This document shows positions 60,157-64,000 of a stretch of DNA of 64,000 nucleotides, piece after piece. The stretch is from assembly GCA_963821885.1 (NCBI GenBank), contig CAWGFN010000003.1:434001-498000 (forward strand). Reading direction: 5' to 3'. The position numbers and the translations under genes were made by a program. The notes beneath the pieces are model-generated. The model saw only the letters and a program-made list of their open reading frames with translations. It searched no databases and was not told the origin of the DNA. Numbering within the stretch: position 1 is the first letter of the stretch; each line of letters opens with the position of its first letter. Source of the DNA: Oleiagrimonas sp963821885. Lineage in GTDB: Bacteria > Pseudomonadota > Gammaproteobacteria > Xanthomonadales > Rhodanobacteraceae.

Positions 60157-60771
60157 ATGAGGTTTCACGAGCCGAGCATCGTGGTCTGCGAGCACTGCGA
60201 CGCGGTGCACCGCCGGCATGCCCTGGAGCGGGGCGAATCCGCGCGCTGCGTGCGCTGCGGCGCGCACCTGTACCGCAGCCCGTGGCTGAGCCTGGACAGC
60301 ATGTTCGCGCTGTCGCTGACCGCGGCGATGACCTTCTATATCGCCAACGCCTGGCCCATCGTCACCCTGGAACTCAACGGCGTGCGCAGCTCGGCCACCC
60401 TGTGGCAGGCCATCGTCGCGATATGGCGCGACGGCGTGGGCGTGGTCGCGGTGCTGGTGGCGCTGATGCTGTTCTGCTTCCCGCTGCTGCAGGTGCTGCT
60501 GTATGGCTGGGTGCTGGGCTTCATGCGCGCGCGGCGGATGCCACCGGGCTTCGTGCCCATCATGCGCGTGCTCGATGCGATCCACCCGTGGAGCATGGTC
60601 GAAGTGTTCATGATCGGCACGCTGGTGGCCGTGGTGAAGGTGGGCGACATCTTCGAGGTGATCCTGCAGCCGGGCATCTGGGCCTTTGCCGCGCTGACCG
60701 TGCTGCTGACGGTGGTGGCGTCGTTCGATCCGCGGCGCATCTGGCTGATGTGCGGGGAGCGCTGCGGATGA
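60157..60771 (+). CDS. pqiA: PqiA-like inner-membrane protein, N-terminal half
   Basis: 204 residues. A zinc-ribbon start (VVCEHCDAVHRRHALERG, then CVRCGAHLYR) is followed by four helices (ALSLTAAMTFYIANAWPIV, VLVALMLFCFPLLQVLLYG and others) and the terminal ASFDPRRIWLMCG. In E. coli PqiA is one protein with two such domains; here each domain is its own gene. The Pqi system bridges inner and outer membranes for lipid transport. ATG 60157 (MRFHEPSIVV) is preferred; 60139 is possible. Overlap with the next gene is ATGA. Confidence 0.87.
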   Translation: MRFHEPSIVVCEHCDAVHRRHALERGESARCVRCGAHLYRSPWLSLDSMFALSLTAAMTFYIANAWPIVTLELNGVRSSATLWQAIVAIWRDGVGVVAVLVALMLFCFPLLQVLLYGWVLGFMRARRMPPGFVPIMRVLDAIHPWSMVEVFMIGTLVAVVKVGDIFEVILQPGIWAFAALTVLLTVVASFDPRRIWLMCGERCG

Positions 60772-61415
60772 GCGGGCCACGTGTGCGCACGGCCACCGAG
60801 CTGGGGATCATCGCCTGCCATTGCTGTGGCGAGGTGTTCCGCGAGGTCGCCGGCGACCACCTGCACTGCTCGCGCTGCGGCGCCGGCCTGCATCGGCGCC
60901 GGCCGCACAGCGTGGGACGCACGTGGGCGCTGCTGCTGGCGGCGATGATCCTGTACATTCCCGCCAACCTTCTGCCCATCATGCGCACCGGCTCGTTGTT
61001 CGGCGACGAGAGCAACACGATCCTGAGCGGCGTGGTCGAACTGTGGCAGAACGGCTCGTGGGACCTGGCGGTGATCGTGTTCGTGGCCAGCATCATGGTG
61101 CCGCTGCTGAAGTTCGGCGCCTTGCTGGTGCTGTTGATCAGCGTGCAGCGCGGACGCGACTGGCGCACCCGGGGCCGGGCCCGCCTGCACCGCCTGGTCG
61201 AGGGCATCGGCTACTGGTCGATGCTGGACGTGTTCGTGGTGACGCTGCTGGTGGCGCTGGTGCATTTCCAGCTCACCCGCGTGGATCCGGGGCCGGGCGT
61301 GGTGTACTTCGGCATGGTCGTCGTGCTTACCATGCTGGCCTCGATGAGCTTCGACCCCAGGCTGATCTGGGATCATGCCGGCGATCGCAAGGAGACGGGG
61401 GAGGACGGACCATGA
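60768..61415 (+). CDS. pqiA: PqiA-like inner-membrane protein, C-terminal half
   Basis: 215 residues. A second zinc ribbon (IIACHCCGEVFREV, then CSRCGAGLHRR) and four helices (LLLAAMILYIPANLLPIM, VIVFVASIMVPLLKFGALLV and others) with SMSFDPRLIWD at the end, the signature of PqiA domains. It overlaps the upstream half and pqiB by ATGA, so the two halves should be made together and form one PqiA-equivalent. Confidence 0.88.
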   Translation: MSGPRVRTATELGIIACHCCGEVFREVAGDHLHCSRCGAGLHRRRPHSVGRTWALLLAAMILYIPANLLPIMRTGSLFGDESNTILSGVVELWQNGSWDLAVIVFVASIMVPLLKFGALLVLLISVQRGRDWRTRGRARLHRLVEGIGYWSMLDVFVVTLLVALVHFQLTRVDPGPGVVYFGMVVVLTMLASMSFDPRLIWDHAGDRKETGEDGP

Positions 61416-63091
61416 ATGAACCGCACGAGCAGGCTCCCGCCGAATTGCCGACGCCGGACGTGCGCCGCCGTCGCCGCTGGCAGCTGCCGCTGATATGGCT
61501 GGTGCCGGTGATCGCGGCGGCCATCGGGCTGTCGCTGGTCATCCACGCCTACCTCTCCGAGGGGCCGGTCATCACCATCAGCTTCAAGACCGCCGAGGGC
61601 GTGGTGCCGGGCAAGACCGAGGTGAAGTTCAAGAACGTGGTCATCGGCAAGGTGCGCTCGGTGGCGCTGGGCGAGGATCACCAGTCGGTGGTGGTCAGGG
61701 TCGACCTGGAAAAACGCTACGAATACTTCGCCACCAACGGCAGCCGTTTCTGGGTGGTGCGTCCGCGCATCGGCCTCGGCGGCGTGTCGGGCCTGGGGAC
61801 GCTGTTCTCCGGCGCCTATATCGGCGCCGACACCGGTGGCGGCGGCGAACATGCCGAGCAACTGCGCTTCCAGGGCATGGAGACGCCGCCGCCGCTGACC
61901 CATGGCGAGCCGGGCAGCAGCTTCATCGTGCTCAGCGAGGACCTGGGTTCGCTGGACATCGGCTCGCCGGTGTACTACCGCCGGGTGCAGGTGGGTCGGG
62001 TGGTCGGCTACAAGCTGGACGACGATGGCAAGGGCGTGCAGCTGCAGGTCTTCGTCGATGCGCCATATGACCGCTACGTGACCCGCGACACCCGGTTCTG
62101 GAACGCCAGCGGCGTGAACCTTTCGGTCAATGCGGGCGGTCTCAAGGTCGACACCGAATCGCTGGCCACGGTGATCGCCGGCGGCATCGCGTTCCAGGCG
62201 CCCGATGACGCCCACAGCCATGCCCGCGCGCCGGCCGGCTCGCGTTTCGACCTGTTCGGCACCCGCGACAAGGCCATGCAGCCGCCGGACGGCCCGCCGG
62301 TGCGCCTGCGCATGCGCTTCAACCAGTCAGTGCGCGGCCTGCAGGTCGGGGCGCCGGTGGATTTCGAGGGCATCATCATCGGCGAGGTTCGACGCATCGG
62401 CGTCGAATACGACCCGAAGCACAAGCGCTTCCCGGTCGATGTCGCGGCGGTGGTCTATCCGCAACGCCTGGGCAAGGCCAACGTGCAGTTCGCGCGCCGG
62501 CTTGGCGACCCGCATTTCAAGCATCCCGGCCTGGGCCTGGCCTTCCTGGTCCGCCACGGCCTGCGCGCGCAGTTGCGCAGCGGCAACCTGCTGACCGGCG
62601 AGCTGTACATCGCCATGGACTTCTTCCCGGGCGACGGGCACCGCGAGATCGACCCGAACCAGCAACCGCTGCGGGTGCCCACGGTGACCGGCAACTTCGA
62701 CAAGCTGCAGGAACAGCTCGCGCGCATCGCCACGCGCCTGGACAAGGTGCCGTTCGACCACATCGGCCAGCACCTGGACCAGACCCTGGTCGATCTCGAT
62801 GGCGCCCTGAAGCAATTCAACGGCCAGCTGGGCCCGCAGGCCGGGCGCACCCTGGAGCAGGCACGCAAGGCGCTGGAGTCCCTGCAGGACGCCTTGTCCG
62901 GGGACTCGCCGCTGCAGCAGAACCTCGGACAGACCCTGCTGCAGGCGCAGCGTGCCGCGCGATCGCTGCGCGCGCTGACCGACTATCTGGGCCGTCACCC
63001 CGAGGCCCTGCTGCGCGGCAAGCGCGACAACCATCCGCCGCCGGAAGCGCCCGCGCCGCCGCCGGCCCGATCGACCGGAGGCACGCCATGA
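61412..63091 (+). CDS. pqiB: MCE-domain intermembrane lipid transport protein PqiB
   Basis: 559 residues, standard size. One N-terminal anchor (WQLPLIWLVPVIAAAIGLSL), then three MCE domains: VITISFKTAEGVVPGKTEVK, SSFIVLSEDLGSLDIGSPVY and LRMRFNQSVRGLQVGAPVDF. A long helical C-terminus (FDKLQEQLARIATRLDKVPF, and DALSGDSPLQQNLGQTLLQA) forms the periplasmic needle that channels lipids between membranes. It overlaps pqiA and pqiC by ATGA. Confidence 0.94.
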   Translation: MNEPHEQAPAELPTPDVRRRRRWQLPLIWLVPVIAAAIGLSLVIHAYLSEGPVITISFKTAEGVVPGKTEVKFKNVVIGKVRSVALGEDHQSVVVRVDLEKRYEYFATNGSRFWVVRPRIGLGGVSGLGTLFSGAYIGADTGGGGEHAEQLRFQGMETPPPLTHGEPGSSFIVLSEDLGSLDIGSPVYYRRVQVGRVVGYKLDDDGKGVQLQVFVDAPYDRYVTRDTRFWNASGVNLSVNAGGLKVDTESLATVIAGGIAFQAPDDAHSHARAPAGSRFDLFGTRDKAMQPPDGPPVRLRMRFNQSVRGLQVGAPVDFEGIIIGEVRRIGVEYDPKHKRFPVDVAAVVYPQRLGKANVQFARRLGDPHFKHPGLGLAFLVRHGLRAQLRSGNLLTGELYIAMDFFPGDGHREIDPNQQPLRVPTVTGNFDKLQEQLARIATRLDKVPFDHIGQHLDQTLVDLDGALKQFNGQLGPQAGRTLEQARKALESLQDALSGDSPLQQNLGQTLLQAQRAARSLRALTDYLGRHPEALLRGKRDNHPPPEAPAPPPARSTGGTP

Positions 63092-63696
63092 ATCGGACCC
63101 TTCGCCGGATCGCCGTGCTGGGCGCGGCGACCCTCCTGGCCGCCTGCGCCTCGGCGCCCACGCGCTTCTACACCCTGATGCCGCAGGCGGGGCAGGCGGC
63201 TGCGCCAACCGCCACGGCCGGCTACCGCATCGAGGTGCTGCCGGTGAGCGTGCCGGCCCAGGACGACCGGCCGCAGCTGGTGGTGCGCCAGAGCGACGAC
63301 CGCGTGGCGCTGCTGGAAGGCGACCAGTGGGCGGCGCCGCTGAGCGACCAGATCCGCGCCGCGGTATCGGACCGGCTGTCGTCGGTGCTGGGCGCGATGG
63401 ACGTGTACGGACTGCCGCGGGCGGGCGAGGGTCCGGTGGTCCGGGTCAAGCTGGACGTGCGCCGCTTCGAATCGGTGGTGGGGCGCCAGGCGCGCATCGA
63501 CGCGGCCTGGACCGTGCGCGGGACGACCGGCAAGGCACCGCCGCTGGCCTGCCGCAGCGCGCTGGAGGAGCCGGTCGACGGCGACGGCTACGGCGCCCTG
63601 GTGCAGGCCCACCAGCGCGCGCTCAAGGCGCTGTCGGACCGCATCGCCACGGTGGTGCGCCAGGTGGCGGCCGGGCAGCCGGCGCACTGTCCCTGA
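63088..63696 (+). CDS. pqiC: PqiC-family outer-membrane lipoprotein
   Basis: 202 residues. Lipoprotein signal with lipobox LLAACAS, then the DUF330/PqiC opening RFYTLMPQ. Further blocks include YRIEVLPVSVPAQDDRPQLV and LSDQIRAAVSDRLSSVL, and the tail ends with a lone Cys. PqiC caps the PqiB needle at the outer membrane. It closes the pqi operon. Confidence 0.9.
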   Translation: MNRTLRRIAVLGAATLLAACASAPTRFYTLMPQAGQAAAPTATAGYRIEVLPVSVPAQDDRPQLVVRQSDDRVALLEGDQWAAPLSDQIRAAVSDRLSSVLGAMDVYGLPRAGEGPVVRVKLDVRRFESVVGRQARIDAAWTVRGTTGKAPPLACRSALEEPVDGDGYGALVQAHQRALKALSDRIATVVRQVAAGQPAHCP

Positions 63697-63810
63697 GCCC
63701 ACCGCCGCGGCGTTCCCGCGCGCGAGGCTTGGCGCCCCCGGGGCGCTGCGGTACGCTGCCCGATCCGTCGCAGAATCCCTGCGCACGCCTCATCCGAACG
63801 ACCCGAGACG

Positions 63811-64000
63811 ATGTCCGACAGCTACGACCCACGGACGGTGGAAACCGCCGCACAGGATTTCTGGAAGCGCACCCGCGCCTTCGAGGTGACCGAAGATCCC
63901 TCGAAGCCCAAGTTCTACTGCCTGTCGATGCTGCCGTATCCGTCCGGCGCGCTGCACATGGGGCATGTGCGCAACTACACCATCGGCGACGTCATCAGCC
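63811..64000 (+). CDS. leuS: Leucyl-tRNA synthetase, N-terminal part (cut by the window edge)
   Basis: 63 codons before the edge: MSDSYDPRTVETAAQDFWK, then SKPKFYCLSMLPYPSGALH and MGHVRNYTIGDV. The last holds the class I synthetase HIGH motif (HMGH). LeuRS charges tRNA-Leu in the cytosol. It starts 114 nt after pqiC with no terminator seen. Confidence 0.95.
   Translation, partial: MSDSYDPRTVETAAQDFWKRTRAFEVTEDPSKPKFYCLSMLPYPSGALHMGHVRNYTIGDVIS

Overview
The window is a 64 kb piece of a GC-rich gammaproteobacterial chromosome. Gene content and order (queA, tgt-yajC-secD-secF, amgK-murU, a SufR-led suf operon, rapA, pqiABC next to leuS), together with tandem GAGTCCC heptamers and REP-like palindromes, point to the Lysobacterales (Xanthomonadales). 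I cannot fix the genus. No rRNA, tRNA, CRISPR array or transposase was recognised.

Layout. 1-788: end of a NarL-type histidine kinase and its response regulator. 884-8523: queA, then an AT-richer insert (an exported orphan RHS protein and an exported unknown), then tgt-yajC-secD-secF. 8610-10356: amgK-murU peptidoglycan recycling, minus strand. 10482-13202: a UDP-N-acetylhexosamine dehydrogenase and mannose-1-phosphate guanylyltransferase. 13232-14060: heptamer array, an amtB remnant and glnK behind a sigma-54 promoter. 14204-23149: the suf operon (sufR, sufB, methyltransferase, sufC, sufD, sufS), then an exported amidase, a GNAT protein and a Rieske ferredoxin. 23342-24109: a CPBP membrane protease.

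24185-32817 is the most intriguing block: HAD phosphatase, class III aminotransferase, ketoacyl synthase, dedicated ACP, FemAB/GNAT-type acyltransferase, arginase-family hydrolase, DegT aminotransferase, two small DMT membrane proteins and an alpha/beta hydrolase. It looks like an unassigned pathway for an acylated amine that is moved across the inner membrane. 32906-39278 is a two-component system coupled to a tripartite ABC exporter whose outer-membrane factor and permease share one open frame.

39571-46672: M1 peptidase and membrane partner, GNAT, small membrane protein, ComEA-like protein, M20 peptidase and YggS. 46838-48360: a lipoprotein gene followed by two AT-rich accessory genes, each with a related repeat behind it. 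48601-58945: two Fe(II)/2OG oxygenases, rhomboid protease, a repeat-rich gap, rapA, M13 peptidase, DUF502 protein, an ECF sigma factor with a scrambled segment plus membrane partner, and a DUF4442 protein. 59114-64000: second heptamer array, a frameshifted thioredoxin-TPR gene, pqiA (split in two)-pqiB-pqiC and the start of leuS. Within operons many genes overlap by ATGA or GTGA, indicating translational coupling. Three loci look damaged or misassembled: amtB, the ECF sigma factor and the thioredoxin-TPR gene.
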